Shown here piece after piece: positions 54,562 to 63,646 of a DNA stretch of 64,000 bases (positions are counted from its first letter, which is position 1; each line of letters starts with the position of its first letter). The translations under genes and the position numbers were made by a program. Where the stretch lies: assembly GCA_965223105.1 (NCBI GenBank), contig OZ244987.1, forward strand, positions 2,790,001 to 2,854,000, written 5' to 3'. The notes beneath the pieces are model-generated. The model saw nothing but the letters and a program-made list of their open reading frames with translations, searched no databases and had not been told where the DNA came from. This DNA comes from JABDMH01 sp965223105 (GTDB lineage: Bacteria; Bacteroidota; Bacteroidia; Chitinophagales; Saprospiraceae).

Positions 54562-55809
54562 ATGAACGACGCATTATTTACCGTCAATAATTTATGGATT
54601 CTGATGGCAGCTGTGCTGGTATTTATCATGCACTTAGGCTTTGCCGCACTAGAATCAGGGTTTGTCCGTAAAAAGAACACCGTCAATATTCTATTTAAGA
54701 ATAGTATGATCATTGCCATCGGGCTCTTGACATACTATTTTGTCGGATTTAACCTGATGTATCCAGACAATCCGATCAATGGTTTTTTTGGGTTTGATGG
54801 TTTCGGGCTATCTCTTCCTGGTGGTGCTGCTGGAGGTATTGAATATGCCGATGGAGCCTATTCCTATTGGTCTGATTTCATCTTTCAGGCTATGTTTGCT
54901 GCCACTGGAGCAACCATTGTCAGTGGCGCTGTGGCTGAAAGGATGAAGTTGAATTCTTTTCTTGTATTTACTTTGGTTTTCGTGAGTCTCTGCTACCCCA
55001 TCACTGGAATGTGGAAGTGGGGTGCTGGCTGGTTAGATGCTCGCGGTTTCTATGATTTTGCCGGATCGACCTTAGTCCACTCGGTGGGTGGCTGGGCCGC
55101 ACTTGCTTGCATCATAGTCTTGGGAGCCCGCAACGGTAAGTATAGCGCAAAGGGCATTAAAGCCATTCCCGGTCATAGTATGCCCCTGGCTACTCTGGGT
55201 GTTTTTATGCTGTGGTTTGGCTGGTTTGGATTTAACGGAGGATCCGTACTCTCTGCAGATCCCATGGCAGTATCACTGGTTTTCGTTACCACATCATTGG
55301 CTGCCGCAGGTGGTGCTATTGGAGCTTTCCTGGCGTCCTATGTCCTCTTTAAATATCACGATTTGTCGATGGTACTGAATGGGATTTTGGGTGGCTTGGT
55401 AGGAATTACAGCAGGTGCCGATCTTATGAGCCCTACTGCAGCAATAGCTATCGGTTTCATTGCCGGTATCATCATTCCACTATCAGTGGTATTCTTTGAT
55501 CGCACCCTGAAACTTGATGATCCCGTTGGCGCCACTTCAGTCCACTTGGTTTGTGGTATTTGGGGTACACTTGCCGTTGGAATATTCGGCTCAATGGCTG
55601 GGTGGAGTCAATTCCTAGAGCAATTGATTGGGATTGTGGCCGTAGGTGCCTTTGCCTTTACCTTTTCTTTCCTCATCATTAGCCTGATTAAGGTGACTAT
55701 GGGTATAAGAGTAGATGAAGAGGAAGAAATCAAGGGCCTTGATCTTGCTGAGCATGATATGGAAGCTTACGGTGAAAAAGAAGGCAGTTTTGCCTATGCT
55801 GTAAAATGA
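54562..55809 (+). CDS. amtB: ammonium transporter
   Basis: 415 residues with about 11 membrane helices. It conducts ammonium across the inner membrane. Visible Amt features: MHLGFAALESGFVRKKNTVNIL in helix 2, the first pore histidine in LVHSVGGWAALA, the second in SVHLVCGIWGTLAVG, and GMWKWGAGWLD. It begins 61 bp after the PII gene, the standard glnK-amtB pairing in which PII plugs the channel when nitrogen is plentiful. No cleavable signal peptide is apparent, unlike the E. coli protein. Confidence 0.96.
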   Translation: MNDALFTVNNLWILMAAVLVFIMHLGFAALESGFVRKKNTVNILFKNSMIIAIGLLTYYFVGFNLMYPDNPINGFFGFDGFGLSLPGGAAGGIEYADGAYSYWSDFIFQAMFAATGATIVSGAVAERMKLNSFLVFTLVFVSLCYPITGMWKWGAGWLDARGFYDFAGSTLVHSVGGWAALACIIVLGARNGKYSAKGIKAIPGHSMPLATLGVFMLWFGWFGFNGGSVLSADPMAVSLVFVTTSLAAAGGAIGAFLASYVLFKYHDLSMVLNGILGGLVGITAGADLMSPTAAIAIGFIAGIIIPLSVVFFDRTLKLDDPVGATSVHLVCGIWGTLAVGIFGSMAGWSQFLEQLIGIVAVGAFAFTFSFLIISLIKVTMGIRVDEEEEIKGLDLAEHDMEAYGEKEGSFAYAVK

Positions 55810-55897
55810 CCAAAAAATGAAAAATACAACAAATTCAGATCCTTCAACCGGATCAGAGATACTCCACAATTTTCATAAAAAACTAAACATTGCAACT

Positions 55898-56968
55898 ATG
55901 AATCTCTCTTCAAATATCCAACTGCTCGTGTGGATCGCTGTACTGGGTAGTGCTCTCCTTTCATCAGAAAACCTGATGGCTCAAACAGAGGATGCAGCTA
56001 CTGATACTGATCCGCTGGCGAATTTTGCACTAAGTGGTACTGTGGATGCATATTTCCGCAGCAATCTTAACGGCACCAACACTCCGGGTGAAGGCACAAT
56101 GGCTCCCGCGACCTCCTTTGCCAATCTACCCGGATTCTCGCTAGGCATGGCCAATCTCATTGCATCCTATGAAGGAAGCAAGGTCGGTTTCACCGCCGAT
56201 TTGGTATTCGGACCCCGGGGCGACGAGGCAGTATTTGCATCAGTAAATGGTTCAGGAGATCCATCAAACAGTGCATTGATCAATCAGCTTTATGTATTTT
56301 GGAATATCAGTGATAAACTCACATTTACCTTCGGAAACTTTAATACCTTCCTGGGGTACGAGGTGATATCACCCGCCGGTAATTTTAATTACAGTACTTC
56401 CTATATGTTTTCCTATGGGCCATTTTCGCATACGGGTTTAAAGGCCGATGTAGACTTAGGAAGTGGCTTTAGTCTCATGGCAGGTATATTTAACCCTACC
56501 GATGCGACTGACTTTAATCCGACTGGAAAGTACGCCGGAGGATTCCAATTAGGGTATGAGAATGACAATGGCGGCGCATGGCTCAATTTTTTAATTGACG
56601 AAGACTACTTCCAAGTGGACTTAACCACAGGGTGGGATGTTTCTGACAATATCTATCTTGGCTTAAATGCTACAAGTTCGGACCTGTTTTGGGGGACTGC
56701 CGGTTATGTACAAGTCAGCACATCTGAAACATTTGCACTGGGCCTTAGAGCTGAATATTTTACTGATCAGGAATTGGCACTATTTGAAACGGAAGAAGAA
56801 ACAAGCATAGTCGACTTCACTTTGTCGGCCAACTACACGATTGGAAACTTGACTTTGATTCCTGAGATAAGACTAGATGCTTTTGACCAGGACTTCGTTA
56901 TTACCGGTCCGGCAGAACGGGCCAGGAGTCTTACCTCATTTCTGTTGGCAGCTGTATACAGCTTTTGA
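55898..56968 (+). CDS. outer-membrane porin-like beta-barrel protein of the ammonium operon
   Basis: 356 residues from ATG 55898, which gives a proper signal peptide (LLVWIAVLGSALLSS, cleavage near LMAQ). An in-frame ATG at 55817, only 7 bp after amtB, would add a 27-residue non-hydrophobic leader. The mature part has repeated amphipathic strands (FALSGTVDAYFRSN, FTADLVFGPRG, FTFGNFNTFLGYE) and ends FLLAAVYSF with a terminal Phe, as in BBP2-type beta-barrel porins. Its place between amtB and glnA suggests it supplies nitrogen compounds across the outer membrane; this is inference. Confidence 0.8.
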   Translation: MNLSSNIQLLVWIAVLGSALLSSENLMAQTEDAATDTDPLANFALSGTVDAYFRSNLNGTNTPGEGTMAPATSFANLPGFSLGMANLIASYEGSKVGFTADLVFGPRGDEAVFASVNGSGDPSNSALINQLYVFWNISDKLTFTFGNFNTFLGYEVISPAGNFNYSTSYMFSYGPFSHTGLKADVDLGSGFSLMAGIFNPTDATDFNPTGKYAGGFQLGYENDNGGAWLNFLIDEDYFQVDLTTGWDVSDNIYLGLNATSSDLFWGTAGYVQVSTSETFALGLRAEYFTDQELALFETEEETSIVDFTLSANYTIGNLTLIPEIRLDAFDQDFVITGPAERARSLTSFLLAAVYSF

Positions 56969-57102
56969 GAAATATCGCTTGTTTGAGATCACAAAATATT
57001 TGTATATTATTCTCTGAAATTCAGGTAATTACAGACATGCTGAAGGTATTGAGCATGGCAAAATTGACTGCATCTTAACATACAGACTTACCGACTAAGC
57101 CC

Positions 57103-57110
57103 TACTTTTG
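57103..57110 (+). promoter_or_regulatory. candidate -7 box of glnA
   Basis: TACTTTTG matches TAnnTTTG, 43 bp ahead of the glnA ATG. No clear -33 TTTG is seen at the right distance. Its presence suggests that glnA can be transcribed apart from glnK-amtB-porin. Confidence 0.4.
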
Positions 57111-57152
57111 TGTCACATTTTTCATTGCTAACTAATAAATAAAATTTCAATC

Positions 57153-58187
57153 ATGTCAAAAAGCAAGCTCGAGTACATCTGGTTAGATGGAAGTGCTCCC
57201 ACTCAGGGACTAAGGGCAAAAACTAAAATCGTAGATAATTTTAGTGGTAGCGTTGAGGATGCCCCCATTTGGTCTTTCGATGGAAGTTCTACGCAACAAG
57301 CGACCGGTGAATCATCAGATTGTCTGTTGAAACCAGTAGCAGTTTACCCCGATCCAGGACGTAAGAACGCTTGGTTAGTGATGACCGAAGTGCTCAATGC
57401 TGATGGCACACCACACTCGACCAATGCCCGGGCCACTATTGACGACTCCGATGAAGATTTTTGGTTTGGATTTGAGCAAGAGTACTTCTTGTGGGACCCT
57501 GAAACCAATTTACCTTTGGGTTTCCCGGAGCACGGATTTCCTGGACCTCAAGGACCGTACTATTGTGGCGTCGGAGCCAAAGTTGCCTATGGACGTCAAA
57601 TCGTAGAAGAGCATCTGGATCTATGCCTGGAAGCTGGCTTAAACGTAGAAGGTATCAACGCGGAAGTTGCAGCAGGCCAGTGGGAATTCCAGACTTTTGC
57701 GAAAGGAGGTAAAAACGCTGGAGATGTGACCTGGATTTGTCGCTACCTCCTCGAACGCGTCGCAGAACAATATGGAGTTGCCGTAAATTGGCACCCCAAA
57801 CCCGTAAAAGGTGATTGGAATGGCTCAGGCATGCATGCCAACTTTTCCAACAGTACCTTAAGGAATGCAGGATCTAAAGCCGTTTATGATCAGATTTGCC
57901 AATCATTTGTGCCCACAATCAAAGAGCATATAGCAGTTTATGGTGCCGATAATGACCAGCGACTTACCGGAGCCCATGAGACCCAGTCTATTGATAAGTT
58001 CAGCTATGGGATTTCTGATCGTGGTGCTTCCATCCGCATTCCAATCGCTACCGTCGAAAATGACTGGAAAGGTTGGTTGGAAGATCGTCGACCGGCATCT
58101 AACGCAGATCCATACAAAGTAGCGAGTGTAATCGTAAATACAGTTAAAAATGCCGTAGCCAAAGGTGAAGCTGCTGCAGTAGGATAA
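57153..58187 (+). CDS. glutamine synthetase, type II (GSII)
   Basis: 344 residues, the compact eukaryotic-like GSII length, not the 450-470 of GSI or about 730 of GSIII. It makes glutamine from glutamate, ammonium and ATP. Signature segments: IWSFDGSSTQQATGESSDCLLKPV near the N-terminus (beta-grasp region), WFGFEQEYFLW with metal-binding glutamates, GINAEVAAGQWEFQ, GDWNGSGMHANFS, and HETQSIDKFSYGISDRGASIRIP. GSII is not adenylylated like GSI. It follows the glnK-amtB-porin operon and is closed by a strong terminator at 58211-58246. Confidence 0.94.
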   Translation: MSKSKLEYIWLDGSAPTQGLRAKTKIVDNFSGSVEDAPIWSFDGSSTQQATGESSDCLLKPVAVYPDPGRKNAWLVMTEVLNADGTPHSTNARATIDDSDEDFWFGFEQEYFLWDPETNLPLGFPEHGFPGPQGPYYCGVGAKVAYGRQIVEEHLDLCLEAGLNVEGINAEVAAGQWEFQTFAKGGKNAGDVTWICRYLLERVAEQYGVAVNWHPKPVKGDWNGSGMHANFSNSTLRNAGSKAVYDQICQSFVPTIKEHIAVYGADNDQRLTGAHETQSIDKFSYGISDRGASIRIPIATVENDWKGWLEDRRPASNADPYKVASVIVNTVKNAVAKGEAAAVG

Positions 58188-58210
58188 TCGAGAACAATCT
58201 ATATCTAGAA

Positions 58211-58246
58211 AACCGTCTTGCATCAGCAGGACGGTTTTTTATTTTT
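58211..58246 (+). terminator. rho-independent terminator of glnA
   Basis: AACCGTCTTGC pairs with GCAGGACGGTT (11 pairs, one T-G wobble) around an ATCA loop, followed by a T-rich tract to 58246. It lies 24 bp past the glnA stop and immediately before the ATG of the next gene at 58251. Confidence 0.88.
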
Positions 58247-58250
58247 AGGG

Positions 58251-60338
58251 ATGAAACTCCACACCCATCTCTTGACCCTGATCATTTGGGTAACTAGTCA
58301 TTCAATGACTGCGGGGCAAATCGATAGCAGTTTTGTAGTACCTCAGATATTGGAAGAACAGATCGAATCCTTTCTGCAGAATGTAGATGGGGAAATTGAT
58401 TTCGATTTTAATACCATTGGAGAACATCTCTCCATTCTTTCCTCAAATCCACTTGATCTAAATTCTGCCAGCCCAACTGACCTGCAGAGCCTACAAATAC
58501 TTACCGATATTCAGATCTCTAACTTCATCACATATCGAAATAAACTGGGCCGGCTTCTGAGTCCCTATGAATTGCAGGCCATTCCATCATTCGACTTAAA
58601 AACAGTCCGATCCTTATTCCCCTTCATAACGGTCAATGATGCAGGCCTCTTACCAGAAAAGACAAACCCAAAATTACTCTTTAGCGGAAAGAGTGAAATG
58701 TACACCCGATGGTCGAGGATCATCGAACCTCAGCTTGGATATCAGAATTCAGCTGATCGAGAGCCGGTGTTTGAAGGTTCTCCTGATAAAATATACCTTA
58801 GATATCGATATTATTTATACAACAGAATAAGATATGGTTTTACCCTCGAAAAAGATGAAGGTGAATCACTGTTCCGGAGAAGTAATCGTCATGGCTTTGA
58901 CTTTGCCAGCTTTCACTTTCATCTTCGCGATCTAAGTTCAAAGGTAAGTTACCTTGCTGTCGGTGATTATTCGATCAGTCTAGGTCAAGGATTAATCTTG
59001 CATTCAGGATTCGGTCGGGGAAAAAGTCCTTTTGTCACCCAAATCAAGAAGGGTGGTCGCACAATTCGACCCTATACTTCAGTAAACGAGTCTTCCTTCT
59101 TACGAGGCGCTGCAGTGCAATTTCGGAATGACATCTGGAGCTGTACTCTATTTGGATCTCTCCAGCGTGCTGATGCCAATCTTAGTGTTGACAGCTTAGA
59201 AAACGACCAAGTCATAACCCAATTCACTTCACTTCAGTCTTCCGGTTTACACCGGACCCCTGCCGAAATTTCTGACGAAAATGCAATAAAACATCGCGTG
59301 TTGGGAGCTCAAATCCTGGCAACACCTCACCCACATCTCGGTATCGGTTTTAATGTCGTCAACAACCATTTTGATCGACCCTTCATAAGAGCAGAGCAAC
59401 TTTACAATCAATATTACTTTCGGGGAACCGACTTGATTAATGCCAGCTTAGAATACAATTATTGGTTTCGAAACTTTCACTTTTTTGGTGAATCAGCCCT
59501 AAGTGATAATGGTGCCATGGCGACGATAAATGGTCTCTTGATATCCTTGGGGACCAAAGTAGACCTTGCCTTACTCTACCGTAATATTTCGCGTAATTAT
59601 CAGGCGATCCAAGCTAATCCGTTTCTTGAATCCTCGCAGGCTATCAACGAAAAAGGGTTCTATATTGGTACCGAACTCCATTTCAGTCCACATCTCAAAT
59701 TGAGCCTTTATGCCGACCACTGGCATCATCCATGGCTGCGATTCAACCTCGATGCACCTACGTCCGGACAAGAACTCATGGTGCGGCTTGGCTACCTTCG
59801 CAAGAAAATGCATGATGGATACATTCAATTTCGCTATGAAGAAAAAGCCCTAAACGATCGACTGGATCGACAGCAAATTGCCGCAATTTTTTATGCCAAA
59901 AAGAAAAATTTACGTATCCATTTTAATAATAAGCTCAATTCCAATCTAGAACTCCGTAACCGTATCGAATTTAGTTGGGTAAATTCTCCATCCGGCACAA
60001 GTACGGGATTACTTATTTATCAAGATATCTTATTTCGATCTCTTAATTCCCCACTATCCTTTACCGGACGATTGGCGCTATTCGATACTGATGACTTCTT
60101 GTCTAGAATTTATGCTTATGAAAATGATCTTCTTTATAACTTCAGTATTCCCGCATATTTTAATGAGGGAATTCGATACTACTTCAATGTAAGATATCGA
60201 ATGAGCAAAGCAATTATGGTAGAAGCCCGCTGGGAACAGACCCGGTTTACCAACTTAGAATCGATCGGATCCTCCCATAATACCATCCAAGGAAATATAA
60301 GATCAAGGCTAAAAGTACAAGCGCGCTTTTCCTTTTAA
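58251..60338 (+). CDS. exported helix-hairpin-helix protein with barrel-like C-terminus
   Basis: 695 residues from ATG 58251 (a TTG at 58218 lies inside the glnA terminator and is unlikely). Signal peptide LLTLIIWVTSHSMTA, cleavage near GQ. Residues about 67-128 form a ComEA-like helix-hairpin-helix pair (LDLNSASPTDLQSL, LGRLLSPYELQAIPSF), a fold that binds DNA backbones. The remaining 560 residues alternate aromatic and charged residues in strands (YLRYRYYLYNRIRYGF, FHFFGESALS, YYFNVRYRM) and end VQARFSF with a terminal Phe, typical of outer-membrane barrels. Family members are usually annotated only by the HHH. A role in DNA binding or uptake is a hypothesis. Confidence 0.78.
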   Translation: MKLHTHLLTLIIWVTSHSMTAGQIDSSFVVPQILEEQIESFLQNVDGEIDFDFNTIGEHLSILSSNPLDLNSASPTDLQSLQILTDIQISNFITYRNKLGRLLSPYELQAIPSFDLKTVRSLFPFITVNDAGLLPEKTNPKLLFSGKSEMYTRWSRIIEPQLGYQNSADREPVFEGSPDKIYLRYRYYLYNRIRYGFTLEKDEGESLFRRSNRHGFDFASFHFHLRDLSSKVSYLAVGDYSISLGQGLILHSGFGRGKSPFVTQIKKGGRTIRPYTSVNESSFLRGAAVQFRNDIWSCTLFGSLQRADANLSVDSLENDQVITQFTSLQSSGLHRTPAEISDENAIKHRVLGAQILATPHPHLGIGFNVVNNHFDRPFIRAEQLYNQYYFRGTDLINASLEYNYWFRNFHFFGESALSDNGAMATINGLLISLGTKVDLALLYRNISRNYQAIQANPFLESSQAINEKGFYIGTELHFSPHLKLSLYADHWHHPWLRFNLDAPTSGQELMVRLGYLRKKMHDGYIQFRYEEKALNDRLDRQQIAAIFYAKKKNLRIHFNNKLNSNLELRNRIEFSWVNSPSGTSTGLLIYQDILFRSLNSPLSFTGRLALFDTDDFLSRIYAYENDLLYNFSIPAYFNEGIRYYFNVRYRMSKAIMVEARWEQTRFTNLESIGSSHNTIQGNIRSRLKVQARFSF

Positions 60339-60364
60339 GTTACAACAAGCAGCTATTTTATTTA

Positions 60365-60577
60365 TCATGACTGAGTCAGAAGTAAGCAAGCCCTATGGGT
60401 TTCGATACTTTCAGTATAGAACAAATGCGTTGGATCAATATTGCGATTATTGATTTCCTGACGGAATTTTGAGGGAAGATATTGTTCATTTAACCAAGGT
60501 GCAAAAACCAAACAAAAAAAACCAATGACCGAGATACCCAGTATGAATAATAAATATTTCCTGATGCTGATCTTCAT
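60365..60577 (-). CDS. small single-span membrane protein next to the YeiH-type transporter
   Basis: 70 residues with one N-terminal membrane helix (about 8-28, LLFILGISVIGFFCLVFA) and a hydrophilic rest. The ATG at 60577 overlaps the last base of the transporter gene, so the two are coupled. No family recognised. It converges on the helix-hairpin-helix gene with 26 bp between. A subunit or stabiliser of the transporter is a reasonable guess from the overlap. Confidence 0.6.
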   Translation of the reverse strand: MKISIRKYLLFILGISVIGFFCLVFAPWLNEQYLPSKFRQEINNRNIDPTHLFYTESIETHRACLLLTQS

Positions 60578-62271
60578 TAAATATTTGCTGTTATCTCTGG
60601 AAAAACCAAATAAAACATAATGTATGCCATTAACAGTGTCAATGTCAAATTAAATGCCTGTCCAACTAAATACAATATCAACGGTTTTCCTCCACTAAAG
60701 TGAGCCTTTAATTCTCTAAAATTTGTTGATAAACCAATACTAACAAACGCTATACAAAATAACCACCCACGAATATTCTTAGTAAATCCACCCAATAATC
60801 CTCGGTCAAGAACAGCATAGGCCATATCATTGCCAAGGGCTTCGTACACAATTGAAAAAAGGATAGATGCGCCAATAAAGCCAAGAATAAATTTGGGAAA
60901 TCTTCGCCAGATTTCTCCCCATCCGATTTCTACATTTTGTTCCTGACCCTCCATCTTACTAAAATAAATGGCCACCCCAAAAGCGATAATTCCAATCAAA
61001 ATGTTTTGGATCATCTTGATGGTTGCTGCAACATTAAGTGCATCCTCCCCTAAGAAAGCACCTGCAGCCACCACAGCACCTGTTGCATCAATTGTACCAC
61101 CAATCCAAGCTCCACCCAGGACTTCCGGTAATCCAAGAGAATGAATAACAATCGGCAATACAATCATCATCACAGATGTAAACACCATCGACAATCCGAT
61201 CGCAAGGGTCAACTCCTCTTTTGTGGCTCGCGATGCTGCTGCCGTAGCAACAGCAGCACTGACGCCACAAACCGACATATCAGCCGAAATAGTAATGTTA
61301 AGTGTTTTGGATGAAATCTTTAAAATACGTTGTCCAAACCAGTAGGTAGTAACCAATACGATCGGTGTCACGACCCAGGCGACAAATATACCTGGTAAGC
61401 CAATGGCCAGAATCTTACCGAACAGTATCTCCGCACCCAATAAAATCAGTGCGGATTTTATGTAAAGTTCGGTGGTCAATGCCGGTTTGATAAAGCCAGG
61501 TGTTCCAATCGTATTACTAATTAGCAAACCAATGACAATAGCCCAAGCCGCATAGCCAATACCCAAACTTTGGACGCTTTGCTGGCCGGCCAGTAAGTAG
61601 GCAAAAATCGCTAGGAAGTAAATCCCAACAAACCCTTTCGCGAATGACCAAAATCGCTCGCCTCGTAAGAACTGTACAGCCCCATAGATCATGATGAAGA
61701 ACAACGCTAATAGTAGTAAGGCCGACCACTTATTATAGGGTTTACCTTGGGCTTTTTGTTTCAAACCTCGAGTGCCCTCCAAGTGAGACCTCCATTCATC
61801 TGCCGCAACCAGCATCTTCATATTAAGCGCCTGATCCTGGAAGCCTGCTTCACTGGCTTGTTTTTCCGCATCTACCGCATTTTCCTCCAGCGAGTCCAGA
61901 ACTTTACTCGCCTCTAACCACGCCGTTTGCCATGTTGCAGCTTGGATATTGGCCCTTTTCTCAGATAAACTAAAGGCTCTAAAGGGATCTTTGCTCCATC
62001 CTCCTGGCTTACCACTTAACCATTTTAGCTTTGCACCCCAGCTCGTCTTTGTACCCTCTGTGCTTTGCAATTGTTGATATGCCTTGTGCCATGAGATCCC
62101 TCGTACGCCCGATGATGACAAGCTGTCCAACTGTTGACGGATCGCTTTTACATCTCCCCTTATTGATGGAGAGACCAGTAAAGTAAAAGATACCAGCGAA
62201 CCTATCAATAGAAAACCACCAACGAGGAGAGCAGCACTGTCTTCGTGCTCCAGTTTCAGCTTTTTGAACAT
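60577..62271 (-). CDS. YeiH-family putative sulfate exporter with an N-terminal extension
   Basis: 564 residues. The C-terminal ~370 residues are the YeiH/Cons_hypoth698 membrane domain: about ten helices with LILLGAEILFGK, SADMSVCGVSAAVATAAASRATKEE, GAWIGGTIDATGAVVAAGA and LSTNFREL. Ordinary YeiH proteins have about 340 residues. Here a membrane helix (about 14-35) is followed by a roughly 140-residue helical, probably periplasmic, segment before the transporter begins near residue 185. The family is linked to sulfate or sulfonate export. It has a coupled small gene downstream and sits near rhodanese and ArsR genes. Confidence 0.85.
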   Translation of the reverse strand: MFKKLKLEHEDSAALLVGGFLLIGSLVSFTLLVSPSIRGDVKAIRQQLDSLSSSGVRGISWHKAYQQLQSTEGTKTSWGAKLKWLSGKPGGWSKDPFRAFSLSEKRANIQAATWQTAWLEASKVLDSLEENAVDAEKQASEAGFQDQALNMKMLVAADEWRSHLEGTRGLKQKAQGKPYNKWSALLLLALFFIMIYGAVQFLRGERFWSFAKGFVGIYFLAIFAYLLAGQQSVQSLGIGYAAWAIVIGLLISNTIGTPGFIKPALTTELYIKSALILLGAEILFGKILAIGLPGIFVAWVVTPIVLVTTYWFGQRILKISSKTLNITISADMSVCGVSAAVATAAASRATKEELTLAIGLSMVFTSVMMIVLPIVIHSLGLPEVLGGAWIGGTIDATGAVVAAGAFLGEDALNVAATIKMIQNILIGIIAFGVAIYFSKMEGQEQNVEIGWGEIWRRFPKFILGFIGASILFSIVYEALGNDMAYAVLDRGLLGGFTKNIRGWLFCIAFVSIGLSTNFRELKAHFSGGKPLILYLVGQAFNLTLTLLMAYIMFYLVFPEITANI

Positions 62272-62334
62272 GAGTAAGTGGCAAAGTTCATTATTGCTGT
62301 ACTAATGTAGCTCAAATGATTAAGAGGAACCAAT

Positions 62335-62859
62335 TTAACTCTCCAACACCTTCTGTTCTCCGATGATGTACTGCATGATCATGACATCAACCCACTTCCC
62401 TTTTATCCTGCCAATTTCCCTTTGCAAACCCACAATTTGGTAACCAAGCTTGAGATTATAATGAATACTTCGCTTATTGGAGGCCAGAATCTTGGCGTTT
62501 ATATGATGATATTTTAGTTTTTGACACTCTTGAATAATGAACGCTTTGAAAGACGTTCCAATACCTTGACCAATCATATTGCGATGTAGAAAAACTGAGG
62601 TCTCACAAGCTGCAGAATAACCTTCTTTTTCGTGGTACTTCTTAATCATTCCCCATCCAATCACCTGGTTATGTTGTACAACTACATATAATTTCTCACG
62701 ATCATTCGAGGGTTGGAAGCGGTGGCGAAAAGAATCTATCGAAAACTTCGCCTGCCAAAGTGTACTATCTCCAGCTTCAATGTTTTGGTTGAATATTTCG
62801 ACGACAGACTCTAGGTCTTGTGCCAGCGCCTCGCGATATTCAATAGACTCACTCCGCAT
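62335..62859 (-). CDS. GNAT-family N-acetyltransferase (phosphinothricin acetyltransferase-like)
   Basis: 174 residues. The GNAT fold follows the phosphinothricin/methionine-sulfoximine acetyltransferase pattern: EIFNQNIEAGDSTLW near the start, SVFLHRNMIGQGIGTSF as the acetyl-CoA pyrophosphate loop (R/Q-x-x-G-x-G/A type), and LKLGYQIVGLQREIGRIKGKWVDVMIMQ at the C-terminus. Such enzymes acetylate small amines or amino-acid analogues; the substrate here is unknown. Its start overlaps the rhodanese gene end by 11 bp, so they are co-transcribed. Confidence 0.85.
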   Translation of the reverse strand: MRSESIEYREALAQDLESVVEIFNQNIEAGDSTLWQAKFSIDSFRHRFQPSNDREKLYVVVQHNQVIGWGMIKKYHEKEGYSAACETSVFLHRNMIGQGIGTSFKAFIIQECQKLKYHHINAKILASNKRSIHYNLKLGYQIVGLQREIGRIKGKWVDVMIMQYIIGEQKVLES

Positions 62860-63226
62860 CTTTCAACACAGATTGATTTTCGAAATGTGCCTTCCAGGCC
62901 ACCAAACCGCCGTCCAAATTCTTAACCCGCGCAAACCCCCAGTTCCGCATCAAAACTCCAGCACGTACACTTCTCCTTCCTGTCCTGCAATAGAGAAAGT
63001 AAGTCCGATCGCGATCCCAAACCTCCAACCGATCCAAGAATGACTCTGCCAGATAATCGAGATGAACTGCTCCCTCCAATGAATCCATTCGCACTTCTTC
63101 TTCCGTCCTCACATCCACCAACACAGCATCATCGTGCTTAAGAAACTCCTCCCTAAATTTGTCCGGAGATAGATTGTCTAATTTTTCCTTGAGTAATTGC
63201 CAACGTGGTAATTCACAGAAATCCAT
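62849..63226 (-). CDS. single-domain rhodanese (sulfurtransferase)
   Basis: 125 residues, one rhodanese domain. VDVRTEEEV is the CH2A-like strand, and the active-site loop is Cys80 in YCRTGRRS, followed by LDGGLVAWKAH. It would carry a persulfide sulfur on Cys80. Cytoplasmic. It lies between the ArsR gene (95 bp) and the acetyltransferase gene (11-bp overlap), suggesting an ArsR-controlled sulfur-handling unit. Confidence 0.9.
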   Translation of the reverse strand: MDFCELPRWQLLKEKLDNLSPDKFREEFLKHDDAVLVDVRTEEEVRMDSLEGAVHLDYLAESFLDRLEVWDRDRTYFLYCRTGRRSVRAGVLMRNWGFARVKNLDGGLVAWKAHFENQSVLKDAE

Positions 63227-63321
63227 GCCTTATTATCTTATTTGGTGAGAAAGATCAACTCTGCATAATCGGCCAACTTTCGATGGCAACTCAGCTGGGC
63301 ATCGTGATACCCACCACTTTT

Positions 63322-63642
63322 TCACATGTTGCACTGACAATTCTCCAAACACTCGATAATCAAAGACACATCCCTTTCTTTGAGTGAATATAGCATGCTA
63401 CGTCCATCCCGTTTCACACTCAAGAGACCCTTCAGCTTCATATTTTGTAGATGATGTGATGTCAGGGACTGTTCGGAACCCAACATCTGGCAAATCTGCG
63501 TAACTGATAAACGTGGATGTTGTTCGAGTAGGTGGATGATACCTAGACGCAATGGATGCGCCACCGTCTTCAGAATGTAGGCAATGCGTTCTAATTTATC
63601 GGCTTCTTTTTCATTCAGCAATGATTTGGCCTTTTCTTCCAT
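63322..63642 (-). CDS. ArsR-family transcriptional regulator with C-terminal cysteines
   Basis: 106 residues, a winged-helix ArsR/SmtB protein: HPLRLGIIHLL, the recognition helix SLTSHHLQNMKLKGLL and the wing VKRDGRSMLYSL. The classic alpha3 metal site ELCVCDL is absent. The protein has Cys51 in the alpha3 region and Cys98, Cys102 and Cys104 in the C-terminal helix (ECLENCQC). That makes it a candidate metal, thiol or persulfide sensor. The neighbouring rhodanese supports sulfur sensing, by inference. Confidence 0.88.
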   Translation of the reverse strand: MEEKAKSLLNEKEADKLERIAYILKTVAHPLRLGIIHLLEQHPRLSVTQICQMLGSEQSLTSHHLQNMKLKGLLSVKRDGRSMLYSLKERDVSLIIECLENCQCNM

Positions 63643-63646
63643 AATT

